64,000 nucleotides of DNA from Pyrus communis (Eukaryota > Streptophyta > Magnoliopsida > Rosales > Rosaceae): positions 19,393,460 through 19,457,459 of the forward strand of contig NC_084819.1 in NCBI RefSeq assembly GCF_963583255.1, written 5' to 3'. Position numbers and translations under genes: made by a program. Numbering within the stretch: the first letter of the stretch is position 1; every line of letters begins with the position of its first letter. Shown here one piece after another: positions 22,463 to 33,294 of the stretch. Below the pieces are notes generated by a model that worked only from the letters and a program-made list of their open reading frames with translations, did no database searches and was not told the DNA's origin.

Positions 22463-22770
22463 ATGGATGCAAGAGAAGACCAGGCCTTTCCACTGGAAAT
22501 TCTCCAGAGGCTCTTCAACTTTCTTATGAAAACCATCGAAGCGCAATCCCTCAAGACGGTGACTCTAGGCAAGCACCATCCTACCGGCAAAGACTTATTT
22601 ATCAACGAGGTACACTCCTTGTGAGTATAGCACCCATCACAAAAATATGTGATAACTCACGCGGGAATATTTCGGGTGGCATGCAGAAATCTCCTCGTTC
22701 AATGAGTCGTGCTCAAGCCAAAAGCAGTTTAAGGATTCATGGTGACAAGCCAAAAGATTTCATAGATTGA
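22463..22770 (+). CDS. Small two-exon gene of unknown function, 76 aa
   Basis: Exon 1 at 22463-22609 encodes MDAREDQAFPLEILQRLFNF followed by about 29 more residues, ending INE before the GT donor at 22610. Exon 2 at 22687-22770 begins KSPRSMSRAQAKSSL and ends IHGDKPKDFID-stop. Both exons are in phase 0 and the intron is 77 bp with GT-AG ends. A TATAAATA motif stands 59 bp upstream. Copy A keeps the same structure, although its acceptor and stop are altered. No signal peptide or membrane segment is visible. I do not recognise the family. It might be a fragment of a larger captured gene; the purifying pattern has not been tested. Confidence 0.42.
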
Positions 22771-23020
22771 TTATTCGTGATTAGTATAGCTAAGTATATT
22801 ATGCATGTGATATGCATGTTTATTGTCAAACATTTTATACAACTGATTGAATTAAAGTGTCCTTAATTATTTTTCTGTGTGTTCAACTGGGTTGATTAGT
22901 TTTGAATATATTTTCATGTCTTGCCATCCAAGTTAGACCTGGAATTTTGTTTTATCAATCGAATATTTTTAGCCTGCAGAGATCGCTGCAACATGAACTA
23001 GTACTACACAGTACTACTAT

Positions 23021-23203
23021 TAGCGAGATTGTCTCGCTCCTCAAATTTCTTTCTAATTCATTGAATTTTCTATATTAAATTTATGGAATCTTCGTAATCG
23101 TAATTGTTATCTTCCAGATAATGAACTTAATTTAGAAAATTCAATGAACCTAATCTAGAAGATTACTAAGAAATTTTAGAAAGTGAGACAATCTTGCTAA
23201 TAA
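23021..23203. mobile_element. Foldback/MITE-like element in copy B
   Basis: Left end TTAGCGAGATTGTCTCGC, right end GTGAGACAATCTTGCTAA, 183 bp, the same element as 11103-11283. The centre is also partly self-complementary. Confidence 0.55.
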
Positions 23204-23639
23204 CTACTCCTGCCTGTTTTCTTAGGTTGAATCGGAACTCCATCTACGCTTACGCATAACCCATTTTCCACTCATGTGAGACCTACGATGATGTGGAAAA
23301 TTGAGTCATGTAGGAGCATTACTATTATCCATCTAGTTTGAGTACGTCCACCCGTAGTTCTAATTGAAAATTTGGTATAACCTAAACGAAATTGAAAATT
23401 TGGTGCCATCTAATAAGTTAAATTAAAAAAAAATGATAATTATTAATCAGGATGTGTTTGTTTCTTTGCATCATATTTGATATCTCATTTATGAGGATTA
23501 GAATAATTTAAAATATCGAGTTTGTATAAAAAAATTAGAAAATTTGTCTAATAACTAGCATTGTGAGCCCCTATTCTATTTAATAGCGTGCTACATTTTT
23601 TTTTCTACTTGAAAAGAACTCAACCACAAATTCACCTTA

Positions 23640-25016
23640 AATATAAGTTTTCTACTTTTTCGATATCAATAAAATTCTTTTTGTACCGTCCAGATTTCAA
23701 AAAAAAATTAAAAAATTAAAAAAAAAGATCTCAAAGGAGGATTAAAAATACATAACTTTATCTTGTGGGTTAAGAGCCCAAGTTTCATTATACCTTGACG
23801 GAACATCATGAAATAACAGAATAATTACCAAAAGTAAACTCTAATACTTGTGTTAGGGTGAGTCCAAATTATAATAGTAATGTATTCTATTTATTTTATT
23901 TTTTTAGGTTTTTATTCCGTACGAATTTGCTTTGCTCACCACGAGAAGAGATCTAGAGAGGATTTCTTCCACCAAGACAATCAGATCAAATGATTTGGGT
24001 CATTAAAATTTCATCCAACGGCTCATTTGTTTTGACCCCTTAAAAGCTATAATAATTTTTTACCGTTGGATGAAATTTCAAAGATCTGGATCACTTGATC
24101 CCGTGACCTTGATGGAAGAGAACCAAAGAGGATCTCTTCTCGCTCACCACACCTACTAGGTTAGGTGGTGACCGTTTTCACCCTCTTAAATCGCGCCACG
24201 TGTTTGTGACTTAACTATAATCACTTAACCTAATAAACAGCTTATAAACCTGCCTACCAGACTTGTATCAGCAGATCTTTTCTTGCTATCCTCAGTTTCG
24301 TATTTAAAGATTATAGAGTAAATTAAAAATGAACAAAAATAGTATGCAGAGATCTAAGAATGTTAAATGATTTGGTGGAATTCATTGCAATTCAAATGCA
24401 ATTTGGATTATTGTTTATGGGAGTAAGCCAAATATTTGTATAGAATACATGAAACCAAAAAAGACATTATTAGCTGATGTCGTTTTTACCATAATGACGA
24501 AAATCAACATATCTATGCACCATAATTCGATTTTTTTTTATTTATAAATTCTCTTATTTCTAACAATTAACTATTTAAATCATTAATACTATCGATTTCG
24601 GTTAAAAAAATACATCATAAGAGTCATTTACGAAATTAACCATAACAAAAGTTATAATCATGATGACGAACAAGATGCTGTAACGAGAATACAACTACAC
24701 GCAGCCCATAAACCTTAAATTAAACCATAACATTAAAAAATAAGAAAATTAATGAAAATAATTTGAAAATTTTAAGTTTTAATTATAAAGACAAAATAAA
24801 GAGTAAAATAAATAGTACTAATATTAATTTTTTAATAATTTTTCGTTAAAATAAACGGTATAAAAAAAATTTCATTAAAGTTCCTTACAAAAGTACGAAA
24901 ACTTTAACACTGAATTTGGATACATGCGTGTGAAAAAGGCATGGCTGGCATGCGACGCAGCCCAGGTTCTACGATTTTAAAGCCACTTTTAAGGCCACTA
25001 CCCAAAGGGGTCAAAC
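23640..25016. other. Intergenic DNA upstream of GSH2
   Basis: AT-rich, with one MITE (23943-24141) and a dispersed AT-rich repeat at about 24739-24885 (AATTTTAAGTTTTAATTATAA, then TTTTTCGTTAAAATAAACGG) that recurs at 33520-33660. There is no clear TATA box close to the GSH2 start. Confidence 0.55.
23943..24141. mobile_element. MITE with perfect 11-bp TIR and 9-bp TSD (Mutator-like)
   Basis: Begins GAGAAGAGATC and ends GATCTCTTCTC. The flanks GCTCACCAC at 23934-23942 and 24142-24150 are identical. A 9-bp duplication is typical of Mutator-like elements. The interior also folds: ATGAAATTTC and its partner, TCCACCAAG and CTTGATGGA. The length is 199 bp, without coding capacity. Confidence 0.88.
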
Positions 25017-28000
25017 ATGGGCACTTCATATTCTTCATGCTTTCATTCCACCACACTCTGTACTCACTCCCTCCTCATCTCACACCCCAAAGCCTCTGCC
25101 TTTAATCCATCCAGATTCCCAAATCCCAGTTTCAAATTCCATTCCACAAACCAAATCCCCCAGACCCATCTGAGGATCATGTCCCAGAAACCCTCTCAGG
25201 TTTTGGGTGGGAAAGTTGAAGTTGGGGAGACCCAGGAGGGAGTTTCCGAAAGACCCATGATTGATTTTCATGGGATTGATGAGGGGCTGGTGGAGAAGAT
25301 GGTGTATGATGCTCTTGTTTGGAGCTCTCTTCATGGGCTTCTTGTTGGTGACAAGTCTGTTCAGGTTTGTGGGTGTTCTTGCTCTCCTGAATCTTTGTTT
25401 AGTTTTGAACGGTTTGGAACAAAAAACTATGAAAAATTGAAGGTTTTCTGCCTTAGTTTTAGTTTTTAATTGTCTAAGAAGTGTTTAGCTTGTTGAAAAA
25501 TGGAAAATTTGATCAGCATGTATTGCAGAAAATTGGATTCAGACATCTGAGAATTCAATTTAGTTTTAGTTTATTTAGTTTTAATATTTTTTTTTCCTGG
25601 AATTTATATTTGTTTTTTGTAGTTGTGTGTGCAAAAGAACTCTAGTTTTTTTTATCAAATTTAAAAGCTTTTAGTTGCCACAAGCTATGGGAAACTCTTA
25701 ATCTGCATTAATTATGTGAAGGTATAACTTAAAGCCTTATATTTGATGTTGATATTGAATGCTGTAAATTACAGAGATCAGGAAAAGTACCTGGTGTAGG
25801 CATGGTACATGCACCGTTTGCTTTATTTCCGATGCCATTTCCAGAAAGCCATTGGAAGCAAGCATATGAGTTAGCCCCCATATTTAATGAACTTGTCGAT
25901 CGAGTGAGTTTGGATGCAAAGTTTCTGCAGGATTCACTGTCCAGGTACTTTTTCTTATACCTTTTAGATTAAGCGTGTGATTTGGAAAATTAGCAAGCTC
26001 ACAGTTTAGCTTAAATGAACCTAGGAATAGTCGGGAAGCCTGTTTGATTGACTTTGGTGTATCACATAAGAGCGTGGGTTAGCACGGCCAAACCCTTTTG
26101 TGTGTCTCCCCAGCTCGGGAGAAACTTGGCCCTAACAACCTTAGTTTGAACTTTAACAATTGTGTATGGGGATAAGAGAGAAAATCAACTTACATGACGG
26201 TTGTAGTGTTTATATATTGGCTCTAGAGATTAGAGCTTATTCCTGATCTAATATAATCACAATCTTCACATCGCAGAACGAAGAAAGTGGATGCTTTTAC
26301 ATCTAGACTTCTAGATATTCATTCCAAGATGCTAGAGATTAACAAGAAAGAGGTAAAACTACATATCAATGTAGCATTTGGAGATCAATTATTGTGAGAC
26401 GAGAACTTTATTTTCGTAGAATGAGTTGAATTTCTCTAAACTTTTTTTTAATCACTGAAACAGGACATACGCTTGGGTTTACATCGCTCAGATTATATGC
26501 TTGATGAAGAAACTAAACAACTCCTTCAAATAGAGATGAACACAATTTCAGCTTCATTTCCGGGACTCGGTTGTCTTGTTAGCGACCTTCACAGGTTAAC
26601 TTATAACTTATTGGATATTTTGCAAATAACATGTATTCAGTGGTTTGTTTATGAATTTCTGACTAGTCAATGTAATGCTAGGTTCAACTAATGAAAATTT
26701 TCCTGTATATTTGATTGTGTGTATATCTGTTAATATTCTCATATTTCCAATGCCAAAAGATTAAGCCCAAGATTACCAATTATTTACAATTAGCCTCTCA
26801 TTTTCCAGGAGCTTACTTAATCACTATGGAGAATCTCTTGGATTAGATTCCAAAAGAGTTCCTAATAATCCTGCAGCCACTCGGTTTGTAGAGGCTTTGG
26901 CTAAAGCTTGGATTGAATACAATAACCCCAGGTTAGAACTGAAACAATATTTCATTTGTTTCCTTCTGCTGCTGCTATATTCAGTGAAGTGATTAAGGGT
27001 GCATTTAACTTAACATATACATACAGGGCCGTAATCCTGTTCGTGGTTCAGCCTGAAGAGCGGAACATGTATGACCAACACTGGCTTTCTGCTCTGTTGA
27101 AAGAAAGATATCCTCTTTAGCTTTAAATAAGCTTTCATGTTGGAGAAAATGGTATTTCTTGGAAAATATATAATTATCAACTATATGCTTATATCTTTAG
27201 TAATAAACTAGTTAACAGAACTCATGAATAATGTTCCTTAACTGTATAACACACATAATGTATCAACTCTTCGGAGAACGTTGGCCGAAATTGATGCAGA
27301 GGGGAAGCTTCAACCAGATGGAACACTCGTTGTGTATGTACCCTTCTAGATTTGTGGATCTAGCATGTTATATCTTTGACTTTGACATCTAAAAAAGCTT
27401 CGAACTTGCAGGGGTGGCCAAGAAGTTGCAATTGTTTATTTCAGAGTTGGGTATGCACCAATCCATTATCCTTCTGAATCAGTAAGCAAGTCTTACACTT
27501 TCCTGCTACTCAAATACTAATTCTGTTTCAAGAATAGTGGAACATTCTTCCTTTTAGTGGTGAACATCTGTTGTTCATTAGCAGAAAATGTAGTTACTTA
27601 TCTGCAATAAGGGTACAAAGTAGATGACCAAATTTCTAATCCGTAGTCATATGTATTTATCCTATGTCTGTTCGGGGGTGAATTTGGTTGGTTAATCCCG
27701 CATTTTTTTTTTTTTTTTTTGGTTTGTAAGGGCACAGCGACCACGTCTGCTTGTATGTGTCTTTATTTTATCTAAACCTGAATTGAATAATTTCTATGCA
27801 TCTATCTTGGCCGTGTAAAACTTGTAATTGCCCATTATGGTTCTTTGTTGCTTTGAAAATATGCTTAAGATGGCACTTAACGCATTACTCATAAAAGGAA
27901 AAGGATACTTCAATTGCCTAATATAACCTCAGAATATGATGATATGGCTTTTAATACGATGTTCCTCAATTTATAGGAGTGGAGAGCAAGGCTCCTTATG

Positions 28001-28919
28001 GAGCAGTCATCTGCCATCAAGTGCCCCTCAATTTCTTATCACTTAGTCGGGACCAAAAAGATTCAACAAGAACTTGCGAAGCCTAATGTTCTTGAGAGGT
28101 ATTGCTGGATCAAAACTCCTTCCATTTTTTTCCTCGGCATTGTATGAATCATAATTTTAGGGAAGAATGGTTACCATTGTTACAACCAGTAACGTTGTAT
28201 CTTTCTATCATCTTCACGTGAGCAGGTTCCTCGATGATAAAGAAGACATTGCAAAATTGCGGAAATGCTTTGCAGGATTGTGGAGTTTGGATGACTCAGA
28301 TATTGTCAAAAAGGCAATAGAGAGCCCTGGGTTATTTGTTATGAAGCCCCAAAGAGAAGGCGGAGGTAAATGGTTTAAACTTTGCTCTACTGTTGTTGTA
28401 ATGACAAGTGTTATTGACGAGTCATTGTTACACTTCAGGGAACAACATCTACGGCACTGATATAAGGGAAGCCCTCACAAGATTGCAGAAGGAAGGATCA
28501 GAAGCAGATGCTGCTTATATCCTAATGCAGAGGATATTCCCTACTGCTTCTCACACATTCTTGATGCGCGAGGGTGTATGTTATAAAGATGATACCATAT
28601 CTGAGCTGGGGGTATACGGTGCTTACTTAAGGTATACGACTTTTATGACTAAATCTTCAGGTTTCTGTTGTTTCCTTTTTTTCCTTCTCTTTATTTGCAC
28701 AGTTACAATCCACTTCTGTCGGCATTGTTTATACTGTGCGAATAACAGCTGTACCAAAGCGTGGAATCATAGTGCCACATTTTTCATTGATGCAGGAACA
28801 AAGATAAAGTGATCTTGAACGACCAATGCGGCTACCTGATGCGGACAAAGGTTTCCTCATCAGATGAAGGTGGAGTTGCAGCTGGATTTGCGGTCTTAGA
28901 TAGTTTATATCTAACCTGA
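25017..28919 (+). CDS. GSH2: Glutathione synthetase, chloroplast/cytosol
   Basis: Exons: 25017-25364, 25775-25944, 26277-26352, 26464-26594, 26809-26931, 27027-27107, 27253-27333, 27412-27481, 27977-28098, 28226-28365, 28439-28631, 28796-28919. All phases agree; the product is 552 aa. It ligates gamma-glutamylcysteine and glycine with ATP, the second step of glutathione synthesis. Visible family marks are [17 protein letters not shown], the conserved [32 protein letters not shown], the glycine-rich ATP-binding loop [14 protein letters not shown], and [20 protein letters not shown] near the end. The first 54 residues are Ser/Thr-rich and acid-poor, as in a transit peptide; Met55 (MSQKPSQ) could start a cytosolic form. 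One intron (27108-27252) is U12-type. The length is normal for the plant family. Confidence 0.95.
27108..27252 (+). other. U12-type AT-AC intron in GSH2
   Basis: The exon ends KER-phase 2 at 27107. The intron starts ATATCCTCTT and ends AC at 27252. The branch site TTCCTTAAC stands at 27234-27242, with its A 11 bases before the intron end. Only this junction joins LLKER to [14 protein letters not shown] in frame. There is no usable GT donor here; reading through hits a stop at 27118-27120. Confidence 0.93.
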
Positions 28920-29289
28920 AGAAGCCAGCTTCCTAGGTATGCTTAAATGGGTTAATTGTAGAGCCAAACAGTTCATGATCGATTTATTTACTCATACAAA
29001 ACATATTCGCCACAATGTTCAAGATATTACTGAGATCTAACAAGCCAAAGAACGCTTTTGTGTATTTTTTCGCATTTTTCTCTTCAATTGTATGCAAAGC
29101 GCATTTTTTTCGCAATTATTTTTGCACTTTTGTGTACAATTTCTTCTTGCCACTACTTTCTTAATCGCACTCAAAATTTTGGATATGATGGATAATATGA
29201 ATTCATTCTCAAAACGATGAAACGTTAGTAGAAAATTCATATCCACAACTAACGAAAAAGATTATACGAAAATTTCATGATGACTTCAT

Positions 29290-30353
29290 TCAAGAGTATG
29301 CTCTTTTATCGTTCCACCCGAGCTCCCGAGCTCGTTTCTCCCATGCTTCCGAAAGCCTAAGCTCTTCTGCAAGTTCTGCTTCTGCCCTCTCCCTTGCTTC
29401 TTCACAAGTTTCCACCCCTACATTACATTTTTCTGCCTCCCTTTGGAAGAGTGAAGAGACTTTCCTAGCCCCCATTAACGCTGCATCGGCACGTTGCAGG
29501 GTTTCGTTGGCGACGGTTTGCTGCAAACTTAGCTCCTCCGACATCAAGGCGATGATGTCCTTCTCCATCTCCTCTTTCATTTCTGGTTCATGTTTTCCGC
29601 AGTCTGCAAATTAGTGAAAGATATGACATTGACAATGTTTTTCGTCTGAAACACGAAAGCAAGTTAGCTACAGCAGGGATGCCACTGAGACAACATTACA
29701 CGCCAATCATGCACTTCTATGAGTTTTCATTTTACCAAGTGACAACGGTGATTGACTTGAGATACAACCACAGTGGCATCACGTATAACTAAATTTTCAC
29801 ACAAATGGATGCATGACAGGTGGTTAAACTGACCTGAAATTGAGCTATTGATAATATCTGGTTAAGTAAGAAATGAAAACAAAGGTTAATATATATGAAA
29901 TATTTCCAAAATAAATTCCAATATAATCAAGAAAATCAGCGTAAATCTATAGTGCTCCGATGTAATCTTTAGTGATGACTGGACTCGCGTGTTTTAATCT
30001 AAACATTTCAATCTAACTGTTCATAAAACAATTTATCACATAGTGTACTGTAGAACGACTCGATTTCAATACTACTTTACAATTTGCTCAACAAGACCAA
30101 ATCGAGTGACATCATGTGTTCTGCTAAAAATAGCAACATTTCTACATTTGGGGAAGTGAATCTCACCTACAGGTGCGGAATCGAAATCTGTTGAACAATC
30201 ACAAGGACATTGCGGACACGAACTGTTCTCCTTCAAGCTCCAGTACAACGTTGGACGTACGACAGCGTACCCGACCAGGCACAAACCTACTAACACAAAA
30301 ACCAGCCTCAGAACACCATTACTGCAATTCCCATGTTCTGTCAGATGAGCCAT
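29290..30353 (-). CDS. DUF1068 family protein, 166 aa, two exons
   Basis: Exon 1 runs 30353-30167 and exon 2 29603-29290, joined in phase 1 across a GT-AG intron. The N-terminus (MAHLTEHGNCSNGVLRL) is followed by a single membrane segment (LVFVLVGLCLVGYAVV, about residues 16-31) and a Cys-rich spacer, CPQCPCDC. The second exon is a long acidic coiled-coil: CGKHEPEMKEEMEKDI, then QREAEKCNVGVETCEEARER and AWEKRARELGW. This order and the CNVGVETCEEARE motif are typical of the plant DUF1068 family, small membrane-anchored proteins without a settled function. The ATG at 30353 gives the family start; an open frame further upstream has no family similarity. Confidence 0.87.
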
Positions 30354-30620
30354 CAGTTTCCAGAACAAAACCCAAATTTGGTTTGATTCCGAAAATGCAG
30401 GTTGCCCAAGATCAGATATCAAAAACCCATTTGAGGATTTCAATAAAGCTTCGACCTTTGATTGCTGGCGTCTGGGAGTGTGTGCAAAAATTGGACAATA
30501 TCCAATCAAAGATGCCCACTTTTGTTTCAGGTGGAATTTTGATCTCTGTGGGTGTGTGAAAGACAACCTCTGCTTTTTTGCCGAAATCAATGAGACCTAG
30601 ATCCCGGTAAAGTGTAAAGG

Positions 30621-30622
<2 letters not shown>

Positions 30623-30663
<41 letters not shown>
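30623..30663. repeat. (GA)n microsatellite, about 20 units
   Basis: Uninterrupted AG/GA run upstream of the DUF1068 gene (CT on its coding strand), a usual place for a 5'UTR or promoter pyrimidine tract. Confidence 0.9.
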
Positions 30664-30665
<2 letters not shown>

Positions 30666-31400
30666 CTAGTGTGAGAGAGGGAAGATACTGTTTACGAGTT
30701 TGGGTTAAATAAGAATGCTGCTTTACCCTTTAATGATGGTGTTTGGTTGAAAAAAGGATACATCTGTTTTGTGAAATATGCGGTCTGGCTAATGTTGATA
30801 AATCACGTGTGACTCTCAGCCACGCATATTCTTGTATGTAACCGGTTTTATTTCGCTTATTAGCATCTCTCTTATCACATGACATCTTATATTAGTATCT
30901 CTTTCATTACGTAACACATTAGTATCTTTCTCATTACGTGACACGTGTTGCATGAACAGAAAAACACCAAGGGAGCATGCCAAACTGGGAACGAAAATGT
31001 ACTTATCACTTTCGTGTCACATAAAAAGAGAGAAAAGACAAGCACACCGGGTACAAATATGTGCTTCATTTCACTTGTTTTGTTCAAATGGACGATATTC
31101 TAAATTACTCGTGCAACATGTACTTCACTTCACTTTCCATACTCTTTGAGCATGCCATTGCATGTGCTAGTTTTGTACCTGAATTTTCTGTATTGTAAAT
31201 TGTAATTTGGCAGTTAGTTCAATGCAATTAAAAGATACACCAAATAAAATATCTGCTTTACAAAGAAAATTTCCTATGCATAAACTGATGTTGCTAATTT
31301 CTACTTCCAACACTCAAGAGATACTATGAACATACAACAGTTAACTACAAGGTCAAATCAAAAGAATTCCCAACCCATATGCTAAAATAATCAGTTTGGT
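30664..31400. other. Intergenic DNA between DUF1068 and PGM-like genes
   Basis: Holds the probable promoter of the DUF1068 gene and the 3' end of the PGM-like gene. Short direct repeats (TAGTATCTCTTTCATTACGT and TAGTATCTTTCTCATTACGT near 30890-30940) are present. No gene. Confidence 0.5.
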
Positions 31401-33294
31401 TCAAGAACTGCAATTCGTTTGCGGAATTTTTTCATCAGTTTCATGCCAGATCTCGTCACCGTCTCCGTTGTCTTCTTCCGACTCAGCTAGTTTGTCGAAA
31501 AAAGCATCGAGGTACCAGGGGCAACGTTCGTTCCAATCGCCCCTGTTGGCATGGGCTCGCCACTTTTGGTCGGCTATCATTTCGGGTGATAGACCCCATT
31601 CTTGCAGTTCTTCCTCAGTGTGATGAATTGCTAAGCTGTACTCTCCACCTTTTCCTAATTGCATCACTCGAAATTCACAATTCCCAAGGTTGTTTAGGTG
31701 CTCAAATTGCTCGACCGTCCACTTGAACCACTTCATGAGGAAGACGCGTGATGTTAGCCCATGTGATATGATTATGAGATTGAGGTCATGGCAAGGGTCA
31801 TGGCGATGCCTGTTCATGTCTATGTCCCTCCATAAGGATTCAAGAAAACCTGCAATCATCTGTCTCATTAGACAACATGAAATATGTAACACCAAACCCT
31901 TTATGCAGCAATCAAATGCACAGATACACATTTTCAGCGAACAGGAATTTCTAAACCTCCATATATTCATCTCATCACGAAGAGAGATGTCAAACTGACA
32001 GTACAATTCAAAAGATGCATATATGTGGAACCCAGTTCCATCAATTTAACATGTACAGAATTCTTAAGGATTTGTGTTCGGGTTCATATAGTTGCAAAGT
32101 GTAAGCATTGGTTATGTTGCGGTTCAATTAAATCGGACTTCAATTTACAGCTCTTGTCCTCCTCCACTTTTAAACCATGAATCATTTTCTCTTCAAAAAC
32201 CTCTCATTTGCAAAACAATACTTTAATCATCATCATTTTTAACAAAAGCAATATTCTAAACTACACAAACTACAAGGAGGCGTGTTCGAACTAAGGTGCA
32301 AAAGGGCCGGCACACCACTAGCCAATTTGCCTAACCACACATGCATACTTCAACCATCATTTGGCATTTGCCCAATACCATTCTCTAAACAAAAGCATTC
32401 AATCATAAGATTCATAATATACACCTCCAAATGGAAACCCAAAATTCAGATAGCACCTAACTCTCTTTCTAAATGCAAACATAGGTTGGGCAAAGTTGGC
32501 CATGGCAATGTGCCGGCCTCTTAGCACCTAAGTTCGAATCCCCCAAACCCGCAGTTTAGAATATCGCCTTGTCAAAGTTCAGGCATTTATTTTAGATTCC
32601 ATCACAAACCTTACTCTTACTTCTAGAGTAGTACTAAAACCCAATTTTAGCAAAATGTTTCACCAAATTCCAAACCACCAAACAACAAAAACAAACTTAA
32701 AGTTTTGAACTTTACTACAAACAACCAAAAACCCCATCTTGGGTTACTTCCAAAATGCTCAATAAACAAAACCCAAAACCAAAACGTAAGAAAAGAACCA
32801 AAAACAAAAAGGAGAAACGTACTCGAAACGCGATCGTAGACGTCGGCGGCGGACTCCCCCTCCGGAAACCGGTAGAAGAACCGGCCGAACCGCTCCCTGG
32901 TCTCCTTAATGGCCTTCATCCGCTCCTGCACTTGGAAGTTCCCGAAATCCTGCTCCCGTATCCGGCACTCCTCGCGGACCCCGATCACACGTTTCCTGGA
33001 GAAGGACCGTCCGATCTGGCTGAGCGTGGAGCGCGTCCGCTCGTAAGGGGAGACGTAGAAGCAGACGCGCCAGTTGGGGCTGTCAGCGCCGGTGGCGTCA
33101 GAGATGACGCGGTGGATCTCGGCGCCGGCGAGCTGGGCCTGGGCCAGCCCTTCTTGGGTAAGTGGGATTTTGTTGTCGGGGGTGGTGGTGTAGGCGGCGG
33201 TGTCGAGATTCCCTTGGGACTCGCCGTGCCGCATAAGGATTATCCGCTTCGGTAGAACTGGCTGTAATCTGCTCTTGCAATTTTGTTCCTGCAT
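31401..33294 (-). CDS. Phosphoglycerate mutase-like histidine phosphatase, 306 aa
   Basis: Exon 1 runs 33294-32823 and exon 2 31849-31401; the phase 1 junction forms Ser in RVSSFLESLWRD. The protein starts MQEQNCKSRLQPVL and has the histidine phosphatase signature LMRHGESQGN (catalytic His at residue 23), then FYVSPYERTRSTL (second Arg), RIREQDFGNFQ (acid), and LIIISHGLTSRVFLMKWF (second catalytic His). These match the branch 1 dPGM-like plant family. It lacks a transit peptide and is probably cytosolic. The physiological substrate is unknown; glycolytic mutase activity should not be assumed. The tail (ESEEDNGDGDEIW) is acidic. A CT/GA-rich 5' leader stands at 33300-33320. The exon 1 coding DNA is much more GC-rich than its surroundings. 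Confidence 0.9.

Larger units (their letters stand above)
16850..23640 (+). repeat. Segmental duplication, copy B
   Basis: Second copy of 5170-11865, in direct orientation. It lacks about 6293-8006 of copy A: the join reads TATGTATAACA|CATTTGTGAATTCAAC at about 18384. It has gained a TRIM (17760-18093), a MITE (18546-18909), inserts near 19157-19330, 19400-19620 and 19709-19948, and the MITE/Cassandra cluster (20808-22245). Confidence 0.85.

Noticed and set aside
31690..31998. 102-aa plus-strand frame
   Set aside because: Antisense to exon 2 and the intron of the PGM-like gene.
32755..33255. Plus-strand frame of 166 aa
   Set aside because: Antisense shadow of the GC-rich first exon of the PGM-like gene; the composition (Gly/Arg/Pro-rich) results from the opposite strand.
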